A stretch of 64,000 nt of DNA from Planctomycetaceae bacterium. Its GTDB lineage: Bacteria; Planctomycetota; Planctomycetia; Planctomycetales; Planctomycetaceae. The DNA lies in the NCBI GenBank assembly GCA_020426505.1, contig JAGQPX010000071.1, positions 1 through 64,000 on the forward strand. Direction: 5' to 3'. Shown one piece after another: positions 45,818-53,660 of the stretch. The notes under the pieces were generated by a model, which saw nothing but the letters and a program-made list of their open reading frames with translations, did no database searches and was not told the origin of the DNA. How positions within the stretch are numbered: position 1 is the stretch's first letter; every line of letters begins with the position of its first letter. A program made the translations under genes and the position numbers.

Positions 45818-46855
45818 TCAGTTTGTCGGCACCGCTTCCGTCGGCTTTGTGGTCGTCATGATGGGCGAATTGAGGTCCGCCAGATCGGACGGTTTCACGC
45901 CGCGTCGATGTCCTTCGAACCGAAACGGAGCCGGTTGAAAGGCGCCGACAAAATCGACGTTGAGGTCCGGCGTGATCGCGTCCTCCAGGCCGGCCGCCCA
46001 GAAGCACGCGTTGATGAGCAGACGGCGGTAGTCGAGATTGACGATGTCCTCCGATGCTCCATAGGTCGTCGTGAAGACTCGCCCTTCGCTTCCGTCTTTC
46101 CCGTGGTAATGTCGGATCCATGCACCGGGGCACGGGGCCTTGTCCTCGGCGACGGGCGAATCGGCCGTCATGCCGTTGAGTGGCTGAGCCAACGCGAGTA
46201 TTGTGCTGTCCGGCATCGGGTCGGTCCAGTATCCGCCCGCGTGCACCCATGGTTGTTCGACGCCGCGCAGGATCGGATGCGACTCTGCCTCCGGCACGAG
46301 AATGAGTCGAGTGCTCATCACATGGTTCGTGCCATAGTGACCGGCCCAACTCTCACCGAGCACCTGTCGGCCGAAACCGAGTTTGTAGTCATCCCCTTTG
46401 TACTGCCAGTCGTAACGGACGAACTCGGAGTCCGGCGCAATCTTGAAGGCGTGCGTCGCAGTTCTCATGCCGACGACGGGACCGGCCCGGTCAAGGTAGT
46501 CGACAATCGGCTGCATCTGCTCGGCTGGAAAATCCTTGAACCGGAGAAAGAACACAGCAAGGTCAGCCGAGTCAAGCGCCGATGTACCGGGCATGTTGTT
46601 TGCAGCCGGATCGATCTCGCCTGTCTGCGGGTCGAGCGTGAACAGCACGGTGCACTTGAAACCATGATGCACGGCCAATATTCGGGCGAGGGCAGGCAAC
46701 GTCTCCTCCGACCGATACTCATGATCACCCGCGAGAAACACGATGTGCTTACCAACGCCCGGACCGGAGATTCCTTCATAACTCAGAGGGTCAGCGAATG
46801 AGGGCTGGCTCAGCATGGTCAGGACGAAAGCGGCGAGGAGATAACGCATCCACAT
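45818..46855 (-). CDS. Secreted ThuA-like domain protein
   Basis: A 345-residue protein with a signal peptide (RYLLAAFVLTMLSQPSFA) and a ThuA-like, class I glutamine-amidotransferase-like fold: KHIVFLAGDHEYRSEETLP, LAVFFLRFKDFPAEQM, VVGMRTATHAFK. ThuA-like proteins occur in sugar-utilisation loci and often carry haem-containing or carbohydrate-active partners in planctomycetes. No catalytic residue can be assigned with confidence. ATG 46855 follows GGAAAGAG; an ATG two codons later is also possible. It is downstream of tex, 68 bases from its stop. Confidence 0.85.
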   Translation of the reverse strand: MWMRYLLAAFVLTMLSQPSFADPLSYEGISGPGVGKHIVFLAGDHEYRSEETLPALARILAVHHGFKCTVLFTLDPQTGEIDPAANNMPGTSALDSADLAVFFLRFKDFPAEQMQPIVDYLDRAGPVVGMRTATHAFKIAPDSEFVRYDWQYKGDDYKLGFGRQVLGESWAGHYGTNHVMSTRLILVPEAESHPILRGVEQPWVHAGGYWTDPMPDSTILALAQPLNGMTADSPVAEDKAPCPGAWIRHYHGKDGSEGRVFTTTYGASEDIVNLDYRRLLINACFWAAGLEDAITPDLNVDFVGAFQPAPFRFEGHRRGVKPSDLADLNSPIMTTTKPTEAVPTN

Positions 46856-46923
46856 GATGTCTCTTTCCAGTTTGGTTGGTCGATCGCGAACGCTTTGAAT
46901 CATAGGATGATCAGCGGCAACCT

Positions 46924-49113
46924 TCACGCCTGTTTGCGCGACAGGCCGATGCGGCGGCGTTCGTGGTCGACGTCGAGCACCTTCACGTGAATGACGTCAC
47001 CGACCGACACGACGTCGCTGGGCGACTCGATGAACGTGTCTGCGAGTTGCGAGATGTGGACGAGTCCATCCTGATGCACGCCGATATCGACGAATGCTCC
47101 GAACTTGGTGACGTTGGTTACCACACCTTCGAGAATCATCCCCGGTTTGAGGTCATCGAGATCGTTGACACCTTCCGCGAACTGGGCGACTTTGAATTCG
47201 CTGCGGGGGTCCCGTCCGGGTTTCGCGAGTTCAGAGATGATGTCCTGCACCGTCGGCAAGCCGCATTGCTCATCAACGAAATCCTCTGCATGAAGTTGGG
47301 CCGCCAGGGACTCGTTGCCGACGAGCCTGCGAGTGTCAACGTTGAGTCGAGCGGCCATCCTTTCGACGATGTGATAACTCTCCGGATGGACGGCTGAGTT
47401 GTCGAGTGGTTGTTGCCCGTCGCGAATGCGGAGAAAGCCGGCCGCCTGCTCGAACGCCTTGCGGCCCAGTTTGGGGACATCGAGCAGCCGCTGACGTGAC
47501 TCGAACGGACCGACGGTGTCTCGATGCTCAACGATCCGCTCGGCGAGCTTCGGTCCTACGCCGGCGACATGTGCCAGCAGCGAACTGCTCGCCATGTTGA
47601 GATCGACACCGACTCCATTCACGCAGGACTCCACCTCGCGGTCGAGTCCGCGCCGCAGGAGGGTCTGATTCACGTCGTGCTGGTACTGTCCGACGCCGAT
47701 GGATTTGGGATCGAGCTTGACCAACTCGGCCAAGGGATCCTGCAACCGGTGAGCAATGCTGATGGCACCTCGCACGGTGAGGTCGAGGTTCGGATACTCG
47801 TGCGCCGCCAGTTCGCTCGCCGAGTAGATCGAGGCTCCCGATTCGCTGACCATGACCTTGGTGAGAACGGGTGCATTGCTGTGGGACGACATTTCCTTGA
47901 GCAGTCCGCTGATGAAGGCGTCCGTCTCTCGCGAGGCCGTGCCGTTGCCGATGGCGATCAACTCGACGCCGTGACGCGTGATCAAGTCATTGACAATCGT
48001 CGAGGCACCTGCGATGTCCTCCCTGGGGGGCGTGGGATAGATGGTGCTGCTTTCGAGGAACTTGCCCGTCCCGTCGACGACAGCGACCTTGCATCCCGTT
48101 CGGAAACCCGGGTCAATGCCCATCGTGACACGCGGTCCCGCCGGCGGCGCGAGCAGAAGTTCTCGCAGATTTCGGGAGAAGACCTGGATCGCCTCCTCGT
48201 CTGCCTGCTCCTTGAGGACATGCAGGGTCAACGACTCGATGGCGGGGCACAGCAGCCGCTGATAGCAGTCCTCGACCGTTGTAAGCAGCAGTTGATGAAA
48301 CTCGAAGTCTCGATTCGTAACCAGCATTCCTTTGAGTTTGCGGAGCACGAATTCGTCATTGAGTTCGACCGTCACGTTGAGTAGACCCTCGGCTTCGCCT
48401 CGCTTCATCGCGAGCAGACGGTGTGAGGGAATCCGTTTGACCGGTTCTTCACGATCGAGGTACATCTCGAACTTGGCGGCGTCGGATTTCTTGCCACGCT
48501 TGACCTTGGAATGAACACGGCCGTATTCACGCATCTGCTCGCTGAGCCAACGGCGCGTAATGACATCCTCGGACCATGTCTCAGCGACAATGTCGCACGC
48601 TCCCTGCAAGGCAGCCTCCGCGTCCGGGACGTCTTTGTCTGGGTTGACGAACGGCCTGACGATCTCATCCTTCGGCCGGCCGACCCGTTGCTGCTTTAAC
48701 AGGATATCTGCAAGTGGCTGCAAGCCACGCTCACGAGCGGTTGCTGCTCGCGTGCGGCGTTTGGGCTTGAAGGGGAGATAGAGGTCTTCGAGATGCTGCC
48801 TGTCACTGCATTGCTCAATCTGCCGTTGCAACTCGGGCGTCAAAGATCCCTGTTCGTTGATCGTGAGCAGGATGGTGCTCTTTCGGCTCGCCAACTCGCG
48901 TGCTCTGGCGAGGCCGTCTTCGATCTGCCGCAGGGCGATCTCGTCGAGTCCGCCGGTCACCTCCTTGCGATAGCGAGCAATGAACGGCAACGTGTTCCCC
49001 TCGTCAAGCAGCTTGACCGCCTGTCCCACCTGCCGTTCGGAGAGTCCCGTCGCCGACGCGATCGATCTCGCCGCCTGATCAAGGTCGAAACGTTCAAAGG
49101 TCGGAGTTGCCAC
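46924..49113 (-). CDS. tex: Tex family RNA-binding protein
   Basis: A 729-residue Tex/YhgF protein with the standard order: Tex-like N-terminal helical region (VKLLDEGNTLPFIARYRKEVTGG), YqgF/RNase H-like domain (VTMGIDPGFRTGCKVAVVDG), two HhH modules (ASSSLLAHVAGVGPKLAERI) and a C-terminal S1 RNA-binding domain (GVVTNVTKFGAFVDIGVHQD). Tex binds nucleic acid and affects transcription. The start codon is GTG at 49113. Length and domain content are normal. Confidence 0.96.
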   Translation of the reverse strand: MATPTFERFDLDQAARSIASATGLSERQVGQAVKLLDEGNTLPFIARYRKEVTGGLDEIALRQIEDGLARARELASRKSTILLTINEQGSLTPELQRQIEQCSDRQHLEDLYLPFKPKRRTRAATARERGLQPLADILLKQQRVGRPKDEIVRPFVNPDKDVPDAEAALQGACDIVAETWSEDVITRRWLSEQMREYGRVHSKVKRGKKSDAAKFEMYLDREEPVKRIPSHRLLAMKRGEAEGLLNVTVELNDEFVLRKLKGMLVTNRDFEFHQLLLTTVEDCYQRLLCPAIESLTLHVLKEQADEEAIQVFSRNLRELLLAPPAGPRVTMGIDPGFRTGCKVAVVDGTGKFLESSTIYPTPPREDIAGASTIVNDLITRHGVELIAIGNGTASRETDAFISGLLKEMSSHSNAPVLTKVMVSESGASIYSASELAAHEYPNLDLTVRGAISIAHRLQDPLAELVKLDPKSIGVGQYQHDVNQTLLRRGLDREVESCVNGVGVDLNMASSSLLAHVAGVGPKLAERIVEHRDTVGPFESRQRLLDVPKLGRKAFEQAAGFLRIRDGQQPLDNSAVHPESYHIVERMAARLNVDTRRLVGNESLAAQLHAEDFVDEQCGLPTVQDIISELAKPGRDPRSEFKVAQFAEGVNDLDDLKPGMILEGVVTNVTKFGAFVDIGVHQDGLVHISQLADTFIESPSDVVSVGDVIHVKVLDVDHERRRIGLSRKQA

Positions 49114-49255
49114 TCTTGTGAATCCCCTGCTGCGCCGTGAACATAGGCCCGCGATGCGACAATGTAGAGACCGTGACGGAGTGAGGGAATCGAGGGACCG
49201 ATGAAAGCTCTCTTCTGTCCTTTGTGATTCGATCGATGCCAGCTACGATAGTTCG

Positions 49256-50227
49256 ATGCAGGAACATATTGACATTGATGGCGTACGGCTGTTTCTGGGG
49301 CATCCTGATCCTTCGGAGGGGGAATGGATCGGGCAGGGGGAGATTCTCAGGCAGTTGCTCGCGTGTTGGCTGACGGTGAACGAGAAGGATTTGCCACTCG
49401 CGCCACGTCTGTTGGGACCGCCGGGGATCGGGAAGACGACACTCGGTATTGCAGCGGCGCGCAAGCGCGATCAGGAGTTGTACGTCTACCAGTGCACGTC
49501 TGATACCCGACCGGAGGACCTGCTGGTCACGCCTGTGCTTGCTGAGAATGGGAAGATCCAATATCAGGCGTCGCCTCTGGTGACGGCCATGATTCGCGGC
49601 GGAGTGTGCGTGCTCGACGAAGGGAACCGCATGAACGAGAAGTCGTGGGCGTCGCTCGCTCCGCTGCTCGATCACCGACGGTACATCGAGTCGATCGTGG
49701 CGGGGGTCACGATCCGGGCGCACGCGAATTTCCGCTGTGCCGTCACCATGAACGAAGACGACAGCACGTTCGAGATTCCCGATTACATCCTCTCGCGGCT
49801 GCAACCGACCCTTACGCTTTCGCATCCCGAACGCGATGAGGAGATGGCCATTCTGCAATACCATCTCCCCTTCGCTGATGTCGAGATATTGAACCTCACG
49901 GTCGAGTTTTTGCAACAGGCCCATGAACTCAAGCTCGATTTCTCGACACGCGACGGCATCAACGTCCTCCGGTACGCCCTCAAGCGACTGGCACAGGACG
50001 AAAAACACCCACTCGGTCGGGATGCCGTTTGGAGAGAAGCACTCGTGCGCTGTCTGGGCGACGAAGCCGTTGACCTGCAGTCACTGGCAGAGAATAAACA
50101 GCGGTCTCTCGGCGGCAACGTACTCCCAATGGGACTGGCGGATTTCTTTTTCGATCCCGACAGTGCACTCCGGCCGGACATGCTGGACCCGGACGACGAC
50201 GACGATTTTGACGACCCCGATCTGTAA
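49256..50227 (+). CDS. MoxR-like AAA+ ATPase
   Basis: A 323-residue AAA+ ATPase of the MoxR/dynein-related type. Walker A is [15 protein letters not shown], Walker B is [16 protein letters not shown], and the sensor-1 region reads [11 protein letters not shown]. The C-terminus is a helical lid followed by a strikingly acidic tail ([12 protein letters not shown]). It is not closely similar to the MoxR protein at 38290-39477. No vWA-domain gene is adjacent, which is unusual for a MoxR family member; the next gene, 20 bases away, is an MBL-fold hydrolase. Confidence 0.88.
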   Translation: MQEHIDIDGVRLFLGHPDPSEGEWIGQGEILRQLLACWLTVNEKDLPLAPRLLGPPGIGKTTLGIAAARKRDQELYVYQCTSDTRPEDLLVTPVLAENGKIQYQASPLVTAMIRGGVCVLDEGNRMNEKSWASLAPLLDHRRYIESIVAGVTIRAHANFRCAVTMNEDDSTFEIPDYILSRLQPTLTLSHPERDEEMAILQYHLPFADVEILNLTVEFLQQAHELKLDFSTRDGINVLRYALKRLAQDEKHPLGRDAVWREALVRCLGDEAVDLQSLAENKQRSLGGNVLPMGLADFFFDPDSALRPDMLDPDDDDDFDDPDL

Positions 50228-50247
50228 ACAGAGAAGGAGACGTAGGC

Positions 50248-50997
50248 GTGCGCGTTCAATTTCTGGGAACGGGCGGATATCACCCCAACGATCGGCGAGA
50301 GACGGCTTGCATTCATCTGCCCGATCTGGGAGTCGTGTTCGATGCGGGCACTGCCATGTATCGACTGCCGGCGAAGATGGAGTCCGACGAGATCACGTTC
50401 TTTCTGTCACACGCTCATCTCGACCACATCATCGGACTGACGTATCTCCTGCCCGCCATCGGGGACGGGCTTCTGAAAAAGATCCGTCTCTTCGGAGCGG
50501 AGTCGGTTCTCGATGCGGTGCGGACTCATCTGTTCGCTGCGCCGGTGTTTCCCGTCATGCCGGACTTCGAGTTTCACCTGCTGGGCGAACAGGGTGAGAT
50601 CAAACTCACAGACGTAGCCGTTTTGACGCATCAACGGCTCCCAAGTCATTCGGGTGGTTCGATGGCGTATCGCATCGATTCGCAAAAGGGCGAGTGGTCG
50701 ATGGCCTATGTGACTGATACGTCGGTCGACGGCACGTATACGGAGTTCATTCGGGGTGTCGATCTGTTGATTCACGAATGTTACTTTCCGGACTCGCGAA
50801 TGAACCTGGCAAACCGCACGGGTCACAGTTACACGACGCCTGTGGCGGAGTTGGCTCGTGACGCCCATGTCGGACGACTCGTCTGTGTGCACGTCAACCC
50901 ACAGGACGACACGGACGATCCCATTGGTATCCCGGCCGCACGTGCCATCCATGCGGCGACAGAGATCGCCGTCGACGGATTGGAGATCGTGCTTTGA
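50248..50997 (+). CDS. MBL-fold metallo-hydrolase
   Basis: A 249-residue metallo-beta-lactamase-fold hydrolase. The N-terminus VQFLGTGGYHPNDRRET and the metal motif FFLSHAHLDHIIGLTYL are clear; later ligands may include AYVTDTSVDGTY and the histidine in ECYFPDSR... with a final VCVHVNPQD. The subfamily resembles RNase Z/PqqB-like or general MBL hydrolases; the substrate is unknown. It starts with GTG at 50248, 20 bases after the AAA+ gene, with GGAG upstream, so the two are probably co-transcribed. Confidence 0.9.
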   Translation: MRVQFLGTGGYHPNDRRETACIHLPDLGVVFDAGTAMYRLPAKMESDEITFFLSHAHLDHIIGLTYLLPAIGDGLLKKIRLFGAESVLDAVRTHLFAAPVFPVMPDFEFHLLGEQGEIKLTDVAVLTHQRLPSHSGGSMAYRIDSQKGEWSMAYVTDTSVDGTYTEFIRGVDLLIHECYFPDSRMNLANRTGHSYTTPVAELARDAHVGRLVCVHVNPQDDTDDPIGIPAARAIHAATEIAVDGLEIVL

Positions 50998-51289
50998 GGT
51001 GATCGCCGACTGCGATTAGCAGTGCAATTTGGACCGTTTCACCGGGGGAGTGGTCGTCCATCGCGACGGAGCAGTTTGCCCGCCCATCGACCTGACCGTA
51101 TGATGACAGGCGAACGAAAAAGACGAGTGGTTTGTCCGTTTCGATCAGGTGAGTTGCCGACTTCCTGCAGCGTCAGGGCTCAGATGTTCCGCAACGTTCG
51201 ACGGGAGTCGAAGGCACTGCTGGACAAGCCGGCAGTGGCACCCGAAAGTCAATCGATGACAGACCACTCGTCAGTCGACTTTTCATTGA
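50998..51289. other. Intergenic region upstream of the FGE-like gene
   Basis: About 290 bases with a weak stem at 51009-51023 (ACTGC with GCAGT). No gene or clear promoter was identified. Confidence 0.4.
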
Positions 51290-52477
51290 ATGATGCTCAT
51301 GTCGTTGCGTCCACTGCTGCTGTTGATTGTCGGACTTTTGCTGTGCGGGCTCGTCCTGTTTGCGGCGATTGCTCCGACGCCGCAGTCGGCCGATGCGCCG
51401 ATCGGTCCTCCATTGATTGCGGATGAGCCGGCCGAGACTCCCGAGGGGATGATTTGGGTGCCGGGCGGCACGTATCTGATGGGAACGGATGCTCTTCCGC
51501 CGGGAAGTGAGAACCCGGACCGCATCAAACTGGATGAAGTCCCCGCTCACGAGGTCGAAGTGGACGGGTTCTGGATCGATGAAACTGAAGTGACGAACCG
51601 ACAGTTTGCAACGTTTGTCGACATGACGGGATTCGTCACGTTCGCCGAGAAGGTGCCCACGCGGGAGGAGCTTGCTCGTTCTGGGTTGGACATGAGCAAC
51701 GTCCCGGACGAGGCGTTGTTTGCCGGGTCGATGTGTTTCAATCCGGAGTTTGACCGTGAGAATCTCGTTGTCGGCCCGCAGAACTGGGAGTATCAGGTCT
51801 GGATGGTGCGACGTGGAGCGAACTGGCGTCACCCGACCGGTCCAGAGTCGTCGATCGACGAGCGGATGGATCACCCGGTGGTGCACGTCAACTGGGAGGA
51901 CGCGGTCGCGTTTTGCAAGTGGGCCGGCAAGCGTCTGCCGACGGAGGCCGAGTGGGAGTATGCAGCACGCGGAGGCCCGCATCAGGAGAGGCAGAAGTAC
52001 CCGTGGGGAAACGAGCGGGACCCGAATGGCGAGTACGTCACCAACTACTGGCAGGGAGTGTTTCCAACGGAGCGACTGACGCTCGACGGGTTCGAGACGA
52101 CTTCGCCGGTGAAGTCATTCCCGCCGAATCGGCTGGGCCTGTACGACATGTCGGGCAACGTGTGGGAATGGTGTGCCGACTATTACGCGGCCGACTACTA
52201 TGCCGAGAGTCCGAGGCGAAATCCGCAGGGACCATCGGAGAGTTATGATCCCCATGAACCGGACGTCATCAAACGCGTTCAGCGCGGAGGATCCTTCATG
52301 TGCAACGTGAACAGTTGCACGGGCTATCGTTGTGCGGCGCGCATGCGGGGCGAGTTCACTTCCAGTTCATTTCACAACGGTTTCCGCTGCGTCGTCGATT
52401 CGTCAATGATCGATGAGTATCACGACGCGCAGCAGAAGATCCACGAGTGGCATTCGGGAACAGCGAAGCTCCAGTGA
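51290..52477 (+). CDS. Formylglycine-generating enzyme family protein (sulfatase-maturating)
   Basis: A 395-residue SUMF1/FGE-sulfatase-domain protein with an N-terminal membrane anchor or signal (LRPLLLLIVGLLLCGLVLFA). The domain starts MIWVPGGTYLMGTDALPPG. Near the C-terminus, GGSFMCNVNSCTGYRCAAR carries two cysteines at the spacing (C-x4-C) of the active-site pair of true formylglycine-generating enzymes, and SGNVWEWCADYY and GFRC complete the fold. It likely oxidises the sulfatase cysteine to formylglycine at the membrane. Many FGE-domain proteins lack this pair, so the assignment here is stronger than usual. Confidence 0.9.
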   Translation: MMLMSLRPLLLLIVGLLLCGLVLFAAIAPTPQSADAPIGPPLIADEPAETPEGMIWVPGGTYLMGTDALPPGSENPDRIKLDEVPAHEVEVDGFWIDETEVTNRQFATFVDMTGFVTFAEKVPTREELARSGLDMSNVPDEALFAGSMCFNPEFDRENLVVGPQNWEYQVWMVRRGANWRHPTGPESSIDERMDHPVVHVNWEDAVAFCKWAGKRLPTEAEWEYAARGGPHQERQKYPWGNERDPNGEYVTNYWQGVFPTERLTLDGFETTSPVKSFPPNRLGLYDMSGNVWEWCADYYAADYYAESPRRNPQGPSESYDPHEPDVIKRVQRGGSFMCNVNSCTGYRCAARMRGEFTSSSFHNGFRCVVDSSMIDEYHDAQQKIHEWHSGTAKLQ

Positions 52478-52526
52478 TCAGGATCCAGCAAATCGCAACA
52501 ATCCCCCATTCGACCGAGAGTCACGA

Positions 52527-53138
52527 TCAGCCCGACTCTTGAAGTGTCGCCGCGAATTCGCGGACGCGTTCTTTCGGTCGACCCGGTGAGCGAACTGAGT
52601 AATCTTTGGTCTGCGGTGCAACTTCGAGCACAGCACAAACGGGGCCCACCGACTTCAGAAGCGTCTCGGCTCGACGTTGCCACTCGTCGAGTGTTGTGAT
52701 GCGTTCGGTGTGACGAAAACCGCACTCTTCTGCGAGTCGTGCAAAGCCGATCTGTTGCCCGATCAATTGATCTATGTTCGACGCGGGGGTCGATTGACCT
52801 CCGGTGACTTCGTAGACGCCGTTGTCGAACACGAGCAGCGTGAAGTTCGCTGGTGCTACGTTGGCGATCGTGACGAGCGACCCGAGATTCATCAGCAACG
52901 AGCCGTCGCCGCAACAGGCGACGACGCGCCGTGACGGCTGAGCGATGGCGATGCCCAGTCCCCAGGACTGCGTCTGCCCCATGCTCGAAGGGACATGGAC
53001 AAAGTCGAGCGGATGCGGCTCGAACTGTTGCCACTCTCGCCCGTTGCCCATCGACGTCAGCAGCACCTCATCCGTCCGAACGTCGTGCAGCGTGCGGAGG
53101 ACGGAAAGCAGGTCCATGCGAATTGAAGGTGCACTCAT
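52527..53138 (-). CDS. ThDP-dependent decarboxylase, pyrophosphate-binding subunit (ComE-like)
   Basis: A 203-residue protein with the ThDP pyrophosphate domain: CCGDGSLLMNLGSLVTIANV followed by LLVFDNGVYEVTGGQ (GDG-x~25-N). Together with the next gene it makes a complete enzyme split over two chains, like sulfopyruvate decarboxylase ComDE or the related phosphonopyruvate decarboxylase. Which 2-oxo acid it uses cannot be told. It starts 6 bases after the alpha subunit ends, so the two are surely one transcript. Confidence 0.85.
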   Translation of the reverse strand: MSAPSIRMDLLSVLRTLHDVRTDEVLLTSMGNGREWQQFEPHPLDFVHVPSSMGQTQSWGLGIAIAQPSRRVVACCGDGSLLMNLGSLVTIANVAPANFTLLVFDNGVYEVTGGQSTPASNIDQLIGQQIGFARLAEECGFRHTERITTLDEWQRRAETLLKSVGPVCAVLEVAPQTKDYSVRSPGRPKERVREFAATLQESG

Positions 53139-53144
53139 GATTCG

Positions 53145-53633
53145 TTATGCACGCCCTTCTGCGATGAGTGCGATGCCCGCATGCCCGTTCGTCCGGCACG
53201 TTCGATAGTGCTCGGCCAGTAACGGCTTTTTCTCCGGCGTGTCGATGAGTTGTGTGTTGAGTTGCCACGCGTCGAGGATCGGCTCGGTGAAGATTCGTGC
53301 CGTGTCGCCGGGGAGGGACGACTGATTGAGGTAACTGCGATAACCGATGATGCCGAACAACGGCAGTCCGTAGTCGTGAATCGCATTCCGCAGAGCATCC
53401 CCCGATTCGAACAGCCCCGTACATTGAATCAGCACAACGGGCGAGGCTCCTCCGACGTGAAGACCTGCCGCGACGGCCCATGCCTCACCCTCCCGGCAGA
53501 CCTGAATCAGCGACAGTTCGTCCGATTGTTGCATGGCGGGGTACCACTCGCCCAGCGTGCTGTCGGGCACACTGACGATATGTGACACGCCGACGGTGAG
53601 AAGTTCCTGGACGAATTCGTCTGCGTTGTACAT
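53145..53633 (-). CDS. ThDP-dependent decarboxylase, pyrimidine-binding subunit (ComD-like)
   Basis: A 162-residue protein with the ThDP pyrimidine domain. The conserved glutamate lies in VCREGEAWAVAAGLHVGG near residue 48, preceded by VGVSHIVSVPDSTLGEWY, as in ComD/phosphonopyruvate decarboxylases. It is the partner of the pyrophosphate-binding subunit encoded immediately downstream. Sulfopyruvate decarboxylase makes sulfoacetaldehyde from sulfopyruvate; no other coenzyme M or sulfonate gene is visible nearby, so the pathway is open. Confidence 0.85.
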   Translation of the reverse strand: MYNADEFVQELLTVGVSHIVSVPDSTLGEWYPAMQQSDELSLIQVCREGEAWAVAAGLHVGGASPVVLIQCTGLFESGDALRNAIHDYGLPLFGIIGYRSYLNQSSLPGDTARIFTEPILDAWQLNTQLIDTPEKKPLLAEHYRTCRTNGHAGIALIAEGRA

Positions 53634-53660
53634 CGGGGATCGTCTGAGATGATCGAAACG

